This document shows, one piece after another, positions 1-11,766 of a DNA stretch of 64,000 nucleotides. Both the position numbers and the translations under genes were made by a program. Source of the DNA: Fomitopsis serialis. Taxonomy: Eukaryota > Basidiomycota > Agaricomycetes > Polyporales > Fomitopsidaceae. Each line of letters opens with the position of its first letter. The first letter of the stretch is position 1. The DNA lies in the NCBI RefSeq assembly GCF_022376445.1, contig NW_025954985.1, positions 124,001-188,000 on the forward strand, read 5' to 3'. The notes under the pieces are model-generated. The model searched no databases, was not told where the DNA came from, and saw only the letters and a list, made by a program, of their open reading frames with translations.

Positions 1-1801
1 GCAACACCAACGCCTGGGGCGAGCTCTCGCCTCAAGACAAACAACCTCTTACTCCGCTACCCCCGGGCTAAACACTTATCGTCCGTCTAGCGGTGCCACC
101 GTCTTCATCCAACCCATCAATCCGCCTACTCCTCGGTCGAGCCGCCATGTACAATACCCTAGATCGCCGATTGCCTCTACCTCTGCGTCTGGGCTCCCGC
201 ACATCCTATCATCCTTGCACTGATATCATCAGCGTTTGGCTGACAGACAGGCCGCGTATCTGTGACTCCGGTCGCACTGACAAATGCATACTTCGATCGA
301 GTCCTTTCTACGCACTGCGGCGCGGTCTCTTCTTACCCGCGCAAGCTTCCGGTTCGACTGCGACTCCTCTGAATCCTGATATGTCTATCGTCTTGTCTTG
401 CTCGCACTTGCTCGCTGCCAGACTGTTCACTTGAGGCCGTAGCGAAACCGGATCATTGCACTGCCATTACGACAAGACTGGTACTGACTTCACCTGGACT
501 TCAGCGATTGCCCCTTCGACTATCTCAAACTATACCGGCTGTCTCTCGATCACTTATAGTGATCCGCACTGGCCGCAGATCTGAGGGAGATCCTCTACAG
601 GAAGAGCAAGCACTCGGTCACGTAGCCCCAACATCGTACACACCCTCAGTGCGAGTACTTCATTTCCTCTGCCCAGCCGAACACACCCTACCAACTGGTC
701 ATCCCCTGATCACAGCAGATCTTCGCAACCCTCAGACAGTTCAGGCCACCAGAATCAGCATCTTCAGAGCGTCTGGTTGCCTTCTTCTCAGCCACGCCGA
801 ATTACTCGGATGTTACTAACCACGCTAGGACAACCGCCAGCAACTCCCACCTCCCGCCTCACTGCCCCCAGTGCGACCACCGCCGCCCAAGCACGTCTCA
901 TCTGCTCGATCCCTTAGGCGTCATCTCTCGCGCCTCCCTCATCTGACCCGCGATTGACACCAACATCAGCTTCGCACCGCCTCGTGTTACCGACCGCCGT
1001 TCAACGTTCACAAGCGAGCCCTCGCCCTGCTCAGCGGTCCGGCGCGGTCCTCCACTTCTACGTCGGACGTCCTGGCGCGCCGTCCCCCATTCTCAATACC
1101 CAGCAATTCACTTGTCTGATATGCCCGGGCGGCGGTTGTCGGACGGCGATCGCTTGCTCGAGTCTCCCAGAGCGCCCGGACCCCGTGTCCGAATGTGCCC
1201 GGTCAACTGATCCCTTGGTGTCTGTCGCTGCTCAATAGTCAATATATTGACTTTCTCGGGATCCTGGTGTCTAGCTTCTGGTCGCGACTGACGAGGCTTT
1301 ATGCATCCCCCGTTCTAGCTCTGACCCCCCCCCCCCTTGCAACGCTGCTCCTCGCTCGACGCGCCTCGAGGACCTTGACCTTCAAGCTTCTGTGTCCACC
1401 GCCGTCTCCATGGCATCTCACGACACCTACAAGTGCCCCCGCTGCGTGCATTCGACTTGCGTACTTCCCAACTCAGCCCTACCATCGCATCGCTGACCGG
1501 GTCCTCCAGGAATGGTCAGACCCGGGCCTACTCCTGGTGGCTGTCGATGCAGACCGGCGCCGCTGATCAGTATCAGGACCCCTCAGGACATCATGGGACC
1601 AGCTCATCTCGGCAAGCGCTGTGTGCTCTGTGGAACGTCTGGCAGGGTCTGAGTTCGTGTCTGGAAGCTCCCATTCCACTGGTCTCGCGATGGTCTTGCC
1701 GGAGTGCTTCGGTCTGGCCAGCTGGTACGATGTCTGTGGAAGAGACCCTCAGTGGCAGGGCTGGCGCCCCGCGAGTGATCTGCTGCTCGCTTCGACTGTA
1801 G
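1..1801. other. C/T-rich region without a recognised gene
   Basis: The + strand is strongly pyrimidine-rich and is open in several overlapping frames that read as Ser/Pro/Arg/Leu-rich low-complexity peptide. None shows a family motif and most of the apparent starts are not ATG. A run of 12 C lies at 1325-1336. I see no RNA gene, and no repeat shared with the rest of the window. Confidence 0.5.
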
Positions 1802-1954
1802 TCTGTTGTAACGGACCCCACCTTCTTTGAATCCACCTTGACAGGCCTCTGGTTTATTAACGCCAGTGCCACCATTGGATCACTGGCCATCTTCGCCTCG
1901 TATAGAGAGCTCAAGGCTGAGGCCACCGGTGATGGTGAACTCAAGGTCGCATGA
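1802..1954 (+). CDS. Possible terminal exon of an unknown gene
   Basis: A 50-codon stretch follows an AG acceptor (tgtag) and ends in TGA. It reads as balanced, protein-like sequence (start SVVTDPTFFES, centre GLWFINASATIGSLAIF, end GDGELKVA), unlike the low-complexity frames around it. The centre is hydrophobic and could be a membrane segment. The frame cannot be extended convincingly upstream, so it may be the last exon of a spliced gene or a remnant. I do not recognise the family. Confidence 0.3.
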   Translation, partial: SVVTDPTFFESTLTGLWFINASATIGSLAIFASYRELKAEATGDGELKVA

Positions 1955-3020
1955 CGCGCTCAGACGACTCAACGATTCGAGGAATCTTCAGCTCGGCCAC
2001 TGATTTGACTAATGACCTGTATATGGGCGGCCCTCGCTTGTGTTGTGCGGCCTGTTCTCGTGCGCACTGGTCGTAGTACAGATGACTGGATCGACGCTAC
2101 GTACTGTACAATGATGTCCCACTGACCCAGCGTCGTCCCAACTGATCGACGGCCCTCCGTGGCGCTGCCTTACTCCGTCCTGTCCAACCTTACTGTAACT
2201 CGCTCCGCTGCTGCGCGCTGACGGAAGATTTCCAATCGCCGTCCAGCCCTCGAAGCTCGACTTCCATCGACTGAGTACTTGCTCCGTTCATTTGCACCGA
2301 TTCGTCCGCCTTGTTTGGTTAGCTTCTTCCTCGCCGACGAACAGCCCCCGCTTCCGAGTTTGTGCCTCTTCTGCGTACCGCCCCCTGGCGACGGCGGTCT
2401 TCCTGTGCATCGTGTTTTCCTCATCTTCTCTCAGTGGTTTCTCGATACCTGTTGGCCGGTCGAATTGCCTCTAAATGAGCGTCTCACGTCCTCCAGCAAC
2501 CCGGACTGGGAGCTTGTGATTCTTCTTGCCAGTCGCGCGATCGATCATCGCCTTGCTCTCAGCACGTGCTTGCACTCACAACGCGCGTCGGGCGATGGGC
2601 GGGCACAGGAAGCACGACCGAATATGTGGCGTCGAATTATGCTGAGTTTACGTTAAACTTAGTCACAACCATACCAGCGTAAATTACGTCGAAGAACGCT
2701 GATATTACTTTGACTTATCGACAACATAATCAGTGTTCGATTACTCTGCAGGTTCTTTGATTGTACTCTGAGAAATTGGCCAACATACTATCATCATCAT
2801 TTTATAATAAAACTACCGTAATGTGTGTCACGTAACGCTGAACCTATCCTGAAACTATCTTGACGAGCTTTCAGCGTATTACGATTGTTCAAACTTGATA
2901 CTTTCGGTATAGAATATGTGACGTACGTGACACTCATGTCACAGCGTAGCCACAGAGTATGACCGGTCGACCTACCCTGTCTTTATGGTGTCAGCATTCC
3001 ATCAAAATATTGCGGTATAA
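1955..3020. other. Intergenic region with a short AT-rich island
   Basis: No gene is recognised. From about 2640 to 3020 the base composition is clearly more AT-rich than its surroundings. The 13-base word CCGTAATGTGTCA occurs in direct orientation at 2816-2828 and 3049-3061, and variants of a CGTGACA/TGTCACG word recur at 2823-2830 and 2917-2945. This could be a promoter region or a small decayed mobile element. Confidence 0.4.
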
Positions 3021-3032
3021 CCTACGGTGTTC

Positions 3033-4180
3033 CTACGCTGTCGCGTAACCGTAATGTGTCATCACAGAGTCGACCCATGTGTCCTCGACGTCGAGCACTA
3101 TTTGATGAGGCAGGAACCGAGTTTGCCTTCGGTTCCGACTCCCTGACTGACATGGGTTACCTCGGCTGCGAATGCACGAAGCATTGCAATGGATCCGAGA
3201 CGCTAGCAGAACGGTGGCACTCACCATTGCATTGAACTTCCTTGAGCTGAACCATGTCCACGCCCTGCACGGGCACCGTAATCTTCTGCGACAAGCCGCT
3301 AGGGCAGCGTTGCAGACTCGCACGACGTCCTGGACCTGAGCCTTGAGCAGCCTCCTCGACAGCGCTCATGCCGTTCTCGGCGGCCGCAGCGAGCGGGCCG
3401 ATCGGGACGACCAACGAAGAGCTGAGCTGGGGCACGTTGACGTCAACATTCGTGTACAGGTTCTTGCCGCAGTGAGGGCTGTGTGCGCTCTCCGCAGTCG
3501 ACGCCGGCGGCGCAGACTGCGGCGCGATCCGCTTGACCCTCGGGTTGCCGACCTCCTTGAGCGAGATGCTCAAGGGCGACGCGTCGGAGGCCGTTGCGCC
3601 CGCGTGGCTGCTGCATCTGGGGCGTAGTCTCGCTCTCGGCCTCCGCGTTCGCGTCGGCATTGAACATCTCGACGTCCTTATCAACACGATGGGGGTGATG
3701 GTGGTGGCCGTTGTTGTCCATCGTGCTCGGGCTGTTCTCCACGGAGCTGCTGGGCGTGCCGATGAAGGGCGGCGTCGACGTGGCCGTCTGGCCGATGGAG
3801 CCGTTGGCCTCGGCGCCGTCGCTCCGGGAGCTCGACGAGCTTGTGCTGCTGATAGGAGGGTTGTCGCCGACGTTGCAGCATTTCTTAGACTCTGGACTGC
3901 TGCTCCGGGACGCCTTGATCGCTGCTATGGTCTCCTCGGCCGTGTACATGCGGCGGGCGATCGCGGTGAAGGAGCGGAGGACACTGTCGGTCTCCCAGTC
4001 TGAGGAGCTTTCGGACCTGGGCACTGGGACAAACGAGAGGCCGAGCTCGTAGGCGGGGAGTGGGGCGACGAGATACTGGTAAAAGGGGTGCCCAACGGGC
4101 GTATAATGGTCAGTGATGGGTGCCATTGTCGTGGACAGTGAGCAACGAGTACTTGGCGGAGGCGGGAAAGGGGCACTCAT
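3033..4180 (-). pseudogene. Ser/Pro-rich hypothetical protein, duplicated copy 1
   Basis: On the minus strand a frame starts at ATG 4180 or 4126 and reads well through LPAYELGLSFVPVPRSE, TDSVLRSFTAIARRMYTAEE and an acidic, Asn/His-rich segment. At about 3640 sensible reading moves to another frame (SISLKEVGNPRVKR, KITVPVQGVDMVQLKEVQ) with no intron signal, so a frameshift is likely. A good GT-AG intron follows (donor near 3229, acceptor near 3176) and the last exon ends at about 3033. The family is not recognised. The related copy at 9300-10207 is more damaged. The gene lies just downstream of the esterase remnant on the same strand. It could still be functional if the apparent shift hides an intron. 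Confidence 0.45.
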
Positions 4181-4420
4181 TTCAGCTCCAGCCTCTCCGC
4201 CTTCATCTCCGCGAGGTGAAATCTCGACAGAGAGACGGCTGCGGCGAGGGGAGTAATGGACGAGAAGAAAGGGTGGTCCCATGCCAGACGCTCGTACGAT
4301 CGACTTGTGGGTTGCGCTCGGTCAAGCACCGGGACCACCCTCGCACGCTCGGCCAGTCCCGAGCTCTGCCATGATAGAGGGAAGTCTGCAGCATCGTTTC
4401 AGCAGGCAGGCGATACCGCT

Positions 4421-5662
4421 CTAGATGTCGTGGATCTGATAAACATACGGGACGGCGTCACCCCACTTACTCGGATCGCAGGCGCAGGCGGCGCACGTGC
4501 TAGAGCTGCCAAGCTCAAGGGGCTGACTGTCTGCCCTCCCGTGGCGTCCCGGGTCGCGTACCAGCCTGAAGTCAATTTGCCCGTGGGGAGGGACTTGTAG
4601 TAGCGCGTGAATCTCGGTGATGAGCGCAGACTGCGCGCTGGTCGGTAGGTGCGGTTCCAAACTGCGGAAGTGGACGTCAGCATCACCTCTCCACCGGTAC
4701 ACACCAGGAAAGGGGACGTACAATGATCTCGATGTCGTCCTGGTGGCAGATAGAGCCCGAGTCGGTGCACTTGGAGACGTCGGAGTTACTGGGGTACGAC
4801 GCGCCGACGGTGTACATGCCCACATACGCGGTACCGCCGCTCGACGCCCAGCTGCGCGCGAACGTCTACGTCGGGCGGGCATCCTGCGTGCTGTCGGCGG
4901 ACGTCGTCGAGGAGACATACGTCGAGTGCTTCAGCAGGCGGCTGCCACTGACAGAGCGAACGTGCCGTCAACACCATCGTCGTAGTACGAGGCGGTCTTG
5001 GACTGCGACGGGAAGGTGGCGGTGAGATCGAGAGGGCTGGTGATGAGGTCGCCGTCGCAGACCGCGTGGGTAGCTCGGATTGGCCAGCTGCAGGGACAAC
5101 ACCGCAAGCGTTGTTCGGGAGGGAGCCTTGTGCGTTTAGGATACGGTCGAGCGAGAGGGGTCCGGGCACAACGTGTCCTAAGCGCGTGAGCTGCGCACCC
5201 ATTGAAGTCCTGAAGCGAGCTCTGCATGGTGATATACAGAAAGCCACAGTCCTACAGGCCATTGAGCACGGGCAAACTCGTCGCTATGAACAGATAACAT
5301 ACCCTTGGATCCCATTGCAAGATGGCATACTCAAAAAGATTGGGGTGCAGCGAGCAGCGCCCTGATCATGTTTGCCGTGCCAACGGTCTGCGTTACCGTA
5401 CTTGACAGTGAACCAGACGACACCAGACGTGTCGGCGGCGCCCTTCACCGTGCCGAGTGGTGTCAAAACTCGGGTGGACGACGACGTCGACAGAGACGTC
5501 GAGCAGAGGAGCTTTTGAAGTCAAGGTGGGGAGTGTTCACAACGCGCCCTCCGGGATTGACAAGGACTTGGGATCAGCAATGCTCGTGCGAGACGCATCG
5601 ACGGACACCGCTGCCGCCTGGAAGGAGAGGAGAGGAGCGGCGAGTGCTAGGAAGGCGACGAT
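4421..5662 (-). pseudogene. Secreted type-B carboxylesterase remnant, copy 1
   Basis: The minus strand carries the C-terminal half of a fungal carboxylesterase/lipase (alpha/beta hydrolase) broken into frames. Visible pieces, in order: an N-terminal hydrophobic signal-like segment (VAFLALAAPLLSFQAAA) whose start ATG has become ATC at 5662-5660; VCDGDLITSPLDLTATFPSQ; TFARSWASSGGTAYVGMYTV; then the Cys/catalytic-His segment SICHQDDIEI; then LSLGSSS and a C-terminus WGDAVPYVYQIHDI ending near 4425. At least two frameshifts and an in-frame stop (before TFARSW) interrupt it. I saw no GxSxG nucleophile motif, so the catalytic middle is missing or beyond recognition. Enzymes of this type are secreted and cut ester bonds. 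Identification rests on motifs recalled from the family; it is certainly non-functional. Confidence 0.65.
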
Positions 5663-6604
5663 GAGCGATTGAGGACGAGGGGTGGAGATGCCTAGGGCGA
5701 AGGGGGCTCATGAAGAGGATGCATCGAACAGTAGGCCTTTGAAGCGAGAAGTCTAAGGCCGCACCCAAAGCTACGAGTCCAACGGCAAGGAATGAAGGGG
5801 GAGGGACGGGGGAGGAGGAGAAGGTAAGGGACGGTGAGCTGACACATTCATGGGTGTTTGTCGCGCGGTAGCGCGCCGTGCTTCGTCTGAACGCCTCCTT
5901 TGTTCCCAATATGGCAACTCCCCAACGCTCAACGCTCAGCGCTCGCTCACGCTTCCGTCACGGTCCCCGGGCTCAAGCTGCAGAACGAGAGACCTTCTAC
6001 GTACGCCCGCCATTACCCACCGCTAGGCACTCCCGGCGACAAAACGCGCATTCGTTAATCAAGGTCGGCCGGCCAGTCCACCCGCTGACGCCGACGAACG
6101 CTGCCCAAATCCGCACAGGAGCGGAAGCACGGATGCCTAGCGTAAAAGCAGGTTTCACCGTCTTAAGATTGCCCCAGTAGATATGATGTACATAATTCTC
6201 CAGCCCGAGCAGACATACTGTGTAGTCATCAGATGCTCACTATGTTAGACTAAATTGCAACCATTTGGCGTCGAGTGGTTCAACTACCCAGGGAGACTGC
6301 GCGCATCGGGCGCGCAGACCGGCGATATTCGTTCACCATAAACATCGAAGACTCTTCGTCATACGAAGTTATGCACCTCCGACGTCCGCCGATTGAACTG
6401 GCATAAACTGCACACGAGGGGGGCACCTCTTTGACCGGTGGCTGATGCGACGTAGACGAGTACGACACTACGTAGATGGGTAGCAGGGAATTGTCGGCGG
6501 TGACCCCGCGCCGGCAGGCTTTGCAAGTCCTTGTTTCCGGCGGCGAGCATACCATACGCCGCGTACGCGGACGGCGATCGTCGTTCGCTTGATCTATCCA
6601 GCTA

Positions 6605-6800
6605 ACATGTGCAGGTGGCGTGACTTGGATGGGTGCGACGCGACAGACGAGGACGACGCGACGTAGATGAGTAGCGGGAACTTGTCGGCGGAGGCCCCAC
6701 GCCGGGAGGCTGCGGTACGCCGCGATCGGCTATCCAGCTAACATGCCAATGTAAGTATCGGCGGCGCAACAACTGAGCCGATGTCACGTATGTGCTGCGG
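6605..6800. repeat. About 200-bp repeat unit (one of three clear copies)
   Basis: The unit contains gacgtagatgagtagcggg, cggaggccccacgccgg and gccgatgtcacgta. Close copies occur at 13915-14110 and 14790-14995. Poorer relatives lie at about 6430-6600 and 13735-13910, so the unit was already tandem before the large duplication. No coding sense is seen. Confidence 0.75.
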
Positions 6801-6810
6801 CATGTGCGTG

Positions 6811-6844
6811 GCCCATCTCCGGAACGCACGTTCCGAAGATGGGC
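6811..6844. repeat. Short inverted repeat
   Basis: Arms gcccatctccggaa (6811-6824) and ttccgaagatgggc (6831-6844) pair with one mismatch around a 6-base loop. The same GCCCATCTCCGGA core forms the much longer perfect hairpin at 13615-13679 in the other duplication copy. Confidence 0.8.
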
Positions 6845-6946
6845 ATCGTACGGGCAGCAGCTCACGGCGATCTCAGAAACTCGCACAGCAGCCCGGGGGG
6901 ATTGCTCCGTAAGGTCGTCAGTTTGAATCGTCGACCCTGGGCCGGC

Positions 6947-7022
6947 ACGCTTTACGAGCCCATGTTGTGATGGTGATGTTGGCAACGTCAACGTCACCAT
7001 CCAACATGGGCTCGTAAAGCGT
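6947..7022. repeat. Long inverted repeat (hairpin) unique to the left copy
   Basis: The left arm 6947-6976 begins acgctttacgagcccatgtt. The right arm 6994-7022 is its reverse complement with a single one-base indel, and the 17-base centre can pair further. It lies inside about 220 bases that the right copy lacks (the right copy joins ccgaag directly to ttgtgtatgc near 14150). Confidence 0.85.
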
Positions 7023-7404
7023 GTGTCCTTCGTGTTGCAGGCAGCGCCGGGGAGCATGCACGTGTTGTGTATGCGATCGTCGTCGGCTCGTGGATGCGAT
7101 CGACCTCTGCCCGGGCTTAGAATCGTCAACGAGTCGTGCATAGCGTCTTCGACAACTTCGGAATGCAAGCTGGACGCCAGCGAGGGAAAAGAAAGCCGGA
7201 TGCCAGTGAGTCAGCAACAGGTGCATAGGGGTTGAGGACGCCGGAACATCGGTGATTGAACTTCAATGCGGCCGATCGCTCGCGCTCAGCGGTATCGCCA
7301 GCTGCGACTAGGGCTGTCTGGTGTGACATTAATTGTCAGTTCATGTACCCACGGGCAACTCGCAATTAGACACACTGAGGGTACAACCGGGGCCCGGTAT
7401 GGCA

Positions 7405-7624
7405 GGTTCGTCGGCCTGAGCACGCAGTGGCATGTGTGCAGGATGAAGGCGGTGGATGAACCGCCTATAAGACGAGGTTTTGGGTCTGTAGCGAAGGCGT
7501 GAAGAATGTGATTTCGGCGGGTTCGTCGGCCTGTGTATGCAGTGGCACCTGTGCAGGATGAACGCGAAGGATGTACCGCCTAAAAGACGAGGTTTTGGGT
7601 CTGTAGCGAAGGCGTGAGGGATAC
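7405..7624. repeat. 115-bp tandem duplication
   Basis: Two units start at 7405 and 7520. Both contain ggttcgtcggcctg and the run agacgaggttttgggtctgt followed by agcgaaggcgtga. Divergence is a few percent to about 10 percent. No coding sense. Confidence 0.8.
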
Positions 7625-7981
7625 GGGCTCGGCAGCGAGAGTACATGGTGGCGTGTGGCGGTGCACATGAGTCGTGTTGGGCGGAAACAGTGGGTGGGTG
7701 GGAGCTCTTTGGCCGGGACTTGGGCTTACAGCTCTCGAAACGCACCGTATTTATACAACTCTGGGACTGGAGCCACTCCGAGCCCGAACGGTACGATGTA
7801 AGCCCAGTCAGTAAGACTACAAAGTAAGGATACAAAAGAAGTACGTAGCTGTGGCAGCGGCAATGTGGCACCCCGACGCCACTTCGAGTGCAACAATGGA
7901 TGCATAGGGATGCATGAGTCGAGATGAACCGAATGACGAAATAATCGAGGGACAAACGAGATGGATGTAGAGAACTAAAGG

Positions 7982-8845
7982 GGTGGCCTTGTGTTCGGTG
8001 CCGGTAGTGGCGCCTGCCTTCGACGAGGCCCACTCGCACTTCTGCTCGCGCTCAGGCGTCACCGCGGTAGCGTGGCGAGCTTGTGACGAGCGAGAAGGTC
8101 GATCTCGTATGGCACGGCTTGAGCGCGAGCGCGGTCTACAGATGTCACGGATTGTCGCCTTCGTAGGAGGACGTGCGTACGGTGGCTTGCCGGTGACCGG
8201 TGTGCCTGAGGTTAAGGTTGGCGGCGCATACGCCCCGATATTCAATGTTCCGGGCGATGGTGGCAATGAGGGGCACTATAGAGGTGGCAGTAGGACCTGC
8301 AGAAGTCCCTGCATAACTGCAGAGGCCACATAGACAGTCGGGGCGCGATCACGTTATGCGCTTCTCGGCAGTCAGCAAGGTCAGTCTAACCAGCCGCAAG
8401 AGCCTGCAGATGGCCCGGCCCTCGCCGCGGATGCAGTCAACCATAAAGCGGAAGGATACACAGCGTAGGTCGAAGGTATTAGGTATCCGTTTGAGTACGG
8501 GTCTGAGTTTGAGTAAGACGAGAGCGGTAGGGTGCCCTGTGAAGTACGAGGGGATATGCAGACGTCGGATAAGCCGGCGGCGGACTGTATATATGTCCAC
8601 AGGGGAGATCGACCTGGCCGGGAGCGTAGGCGATTGCGGTCGCTTCAAGATCGAGTGCCCGAATGTACCAGGGGCTTGCATAGCAGACAGCCGGGGGCGA
8701 ACTGGGCACACTGAGCACCTACCGCGAGGTCGCAGGGCTGATCGTCGCTCTTCGGATTCATGGTGCACCGGCGCTGGACGCAACAGAGAGCCCCGTGTCC
8801 GAGGAGGACGAGGGGAGGATGAGGAGGAGGACGAGGGGGATACAT
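7982..8845. other. No gene recognised
   Basis: Open frames on both strands overlap and lack family motifs or a consistent exon pattern. A TATATATG word lies at about 8588. The region separates the two copies of the segmental duplication. Confidence 0.4.
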
Positions 8846-9178
8846 TTAGAGCTGCGCAGACGCTGCGGCCATCGCACTGTGCGTCGCAATGTGCACGACA
8901 TTTTCCTGGTCCGTCGCAGACAGGGCCTGAATCGTGACTCCGTCGTCCAAGGCCTGGGGCTCCAGTTGGTCAAGCGTCGTGCGGAAGCCGAGGTCTTCGT
9001 AGACTCTCTCTTGCTGGAAACGGACCTCATCGTCCATGTTCCGAGATCGAACCAAGGGTTGATTGCTCTGTATACTCCCAGGTTCTGAAACGTCCTTCGT
9101 AGTCCCTGCGACAAACTCCGTGTACCCTAGTATTGAGAGGTCTCGTTCGGTTCCCGGTAGGGTGCATGTAGGCGCCAT
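8846..9178 (-). CDS. Small hypothetical protein
   Basis: A true ATG at 9178 opens a 110-codon frame of balanced composition without low complexity. It includes a charged segment (MDDEVRFQQERVYEDLGFRT) and ends ATHSAMAAASAQL at a stop. No signal peptide, membrane segment or known motif is visible. A neighbouring minus frame downstream (8758-8840) reads as a hydrophobic stretch CIPLVLLLILPSSSS, so an intron might join them. The family is unknown; it may be a chance frame in GC-rich DNA. Confidence 0.35.
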   Translation of the reverse strand: MAPTCTLPGTERDLSILGYTEFVAGTTKDVSEPGSIQSNQPLVRSRNMDDEVRFQQERVYEDLGFRTTLDQLEPQALDDGVTIQALSATDQENVVHIATHSAMAAASAQL

Positions 9179-9299
9179 GTTCGCACAGCCCGAAGCTTGC
9201 CGCCGCCGCAGTGCGTAGTACAGGTGCAGAACTTATTCGGTCTATTGCCCTTGCAAGATGGCATGCTTATTTGCGACTATCGAATACACAGGTCGTTTG

Positions 9300-10207
9300 C
9301 TACGAGGGCTGATTCGGGAATAGGAATGTGTAGTCTTTGTCGGACACTGATTCCGAGTCGCTGAAGCGGGCGTATACACAACCTGGGTGGCCTGCTTTAG
9401 ACATGCAATCAGCAAGAAAGCAGTGCGTTACATACCGTGAGGCTAGGGATTGTCTTGCCGGCAACGTCTGGCTGTGCGTCTTCGAGGTAGCGGCGGGCAG
9501 CACAGGCGTCGACTTGAAGGGGGCGCTCTCCGCAGTCGACGCCGGCGGCGCAGACTGCGGCGCGATCCGCTTGACCCTCGGGTTGCCGACCTCCTTGAGC
9601 GAGATGCTCAAGGGCGACGCGTCGGAGGCCGTTGCGCCCGCGTGGCTGCTGCATCTGGGGCGTAGTCTCGCTCTCGGCCTCCGCGTTCGCGTCGGCATTG
9701 AACATCTCGACGTCCTTATCAACACGATGGGGGTGATGGTGGTGGCCGTTGTTGTCCATCGTGCTCGGGCTGTTCCCCACGGAGCTGCTGGGCATGCCGA
9801 TGAAGGGTGGCGACCGTCTGGCTGATGGAGCTGTTGGCCTCGGCGCCATCGCCCCGGGAGCTCGACGACCTCGTGCTGCTGATAGGAGGGTTGTCGCCGA
9901 CGTTGCAGCGTTTTTTGGACTCTGGACTGCCGCTCTGGGCGTCTTGATCGCTGCCGAGGTCTCCTTGGCGGTGTACATGCGGCGGGCGATTGCGGTGAAG
10001 GAGCGGAGGATACTGTCAGTCTACCAGTCGGAGGTCTTTCATACTTGGGCACTGGGACAGATGAGGGGCTGAGCTCGTAGACGGGAAGCGCGGCGACGAG
10101 ATACTAGAAGAAGGGTGCCTAACGGGCGTATAATGGCCGGCGATGGGTACCATTGTCGTTGACAGTGAGCAACGAGTACTTGGCGGAGGCAGGAAAGGGG
10201 CACTCAT
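9300..10207 (-). pseudogene. Ser/Pro-rich hypothetical protein, duplicated copy 2
   Basis: Second copy of the gene at 3033-4180, with the equivalent start ATG at 10207. Relative to copy 1 a base loss near 10110 destroys the frame reading YLVAPLPAYELG, and further changes put the middle (MYTAKE...) out of register. The shared part stops at about 9524. Beyond it copy 2 has a different 3' part with a good donor and acceptor (intron about 9398-9448) and ends YTFLFPNQPS. The 3' end therefore comes from the local sequence at the duplication breakpoint. Not functional as read. Confidence 0.5.
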
Positions 10208-10462
10208 TTCAGCTCCAGCCTCTCCGCCTTCATCTCCGCGGGGTGAAGTCTCGACACAGAGACGGCTGCGGCGAGGGGAATGGTGGACGAGAGGAAAGGG
10301 TGGACTCGTGCAAGACGCTCGTACGACCGAATTGTGGGCTGCGCTCGGTCGAACGCCGGACCACACTCGCACGCTCGGTCAGCCCCGAACTCTGCGATGA
10401 GAAAGCGAAGTCTTGTTTACTTGCAGCATCGTTTCAGGCAGGCGATACCGCTCTAGATGTCG

Positions 10463-11636
10463 AGGGGCTGACTGTCAGCCCTTCCGTCGCGTCCCACGTC
10501 GCGTACCAGCCTGAAGTCGCGTTGCCCGTGCTGAGGAACTGGTAGTAGTGTATGAATCTCGGCGATTAGCGCAGACTGCGCGCTGGTCCGACGGGCTGGG
10601 TGCGGTTCCAAACTGCGGAAGTGGACGTCAGCATCACCTCTCTACCGGTACACACCAGGAAGGGACGTACAATGATCTCGATGTCGTCCTGGTGGCAGAT
10701 AGAGCCCGAGTCGGTGCACTTGGAGACGTCGGAGTTACTGGGGTATGACGCGCCGACGGTGTACATGCCCACATACGCGGTACCGCCGCTCGACGCCCAG
10801 CTGCGCGCGAACGTCTACGTCGGGCGGGCATCCTGCGTGCTGTCGGCGGACGTCGTCGAGGAGACATACGTCGAGTGCTTCAGCAGGCGGCTGCCACTGA
10901 CAGAGCGAACGTGCCGTCAACACCATCGTCGTAGTACGAGGCGGTCTTGGACTGCGACGGGAAGGTGGCGGTGAGATCGAGAGGGCTGGTGATGAGGTCG
11001 CCGTCGCAGACCGCGTGGGTAGCTCGGATTGGCCAGCTGCAGGGACAACACTGCAAGTTGGTCGAGAGGGAGCTTTATGCATTCAGGATACCGTCGAGCG
11101 AGAGGGTCCGGGCACGACGTGTCCGAAGCGCGTGAGCTGCGCACCCATTGAAGTCCTGAAGCGAGTTCTGCATGGTGATATACAGAAAGCCACAGTCCTA
11201 GAGGCTATTGAGCACGGGCAAACTCGTCGCTATGAACATATAACATACCCTTGGATCCGGTTGCAAAATGGGATACTCAAAGAGATGACATAAATCGGGT
11301 GCAGCGAGCAGCGCCCTGAGCATGTTTGCCGTACCAACGGGAGTCCGCGTTCCCGTACTTGACAGTGAACCAGACGACACCAGACGTGTCAGCGGCGGCC
11401 TCCGTGCCGAGTGGCGTCAAAACTCGGGTGGACGACGACGTCGACAGAGACGTCAAGCAGAGGAGCTTTTGAAGTCAAGGCGGGGAGTGTTCACACCACT
11501 ACGCGCCCTCCGGGATTGACAAGGACTTGAGATTAGCAATGCTCGTGCGAGACGCATCGACGGACACCGCTGCCGCCTGGAAGGAGAGGAGAGGAGCGGC
11601 GAGTGCTAGGAGTCCTACTAGTAGGAGGGCGACCAT
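10463..11636 (-). pseudogene. Secreted type-B carboxylesterase remnant, copy 2
   Basis: Copy 2 of the esterase fragment. Here the start ATG (11636-11634) is present and is followed by a clear signal peptide, MVALLLVGLLALAAPLLSFQ, with a likely cleavage near AAAVSV. Downstream, ITSPLDLTATFPSQ, TFARSWASSGGTAYVGMYTV and SICHQDDIEI are shared with copy 1, with the same stop before TFARSW and the same frame breaks. The C-terminal 30 or so codons (LGSSST to IHDI in copy 1) are deleted at gatgtcg/aggggctg, about 10463. The shared damage shows that decay began before the duplication. Not functional. Confidence 0.65.
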
Positions 11637-11766
11637 GAGCGATTGAGGACGATGCTTGGAACGTTCTGAACACCTCCTTTGTTCCCAATATGGCAACTCT
11701 CCAGCGCTCAGCGCTCAGCGCTCGCTCATGCTTCCGTCACGGTCCCCGGGCTCCAGCTGCAGACTG

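Larger units (their letters stand above)
3489..7981. repeat. Segmental duplication, left copy
   Basis: This block is repeated in direct orientation at 9524-15672. Long stretches match closely (for example 3495-4390 with 9528-10400, 4620-5650 with 10565-11640, 6400-6800 with 13710-14100 and 7590-7980 with 15330-15672). They are separated by insertions, deletions and local tandem repeats. The left edge is a shared word gcgctctccgcag near 3489; the right edge is a shared agaactaaagg ending at 7981. Confidence 0.85.
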
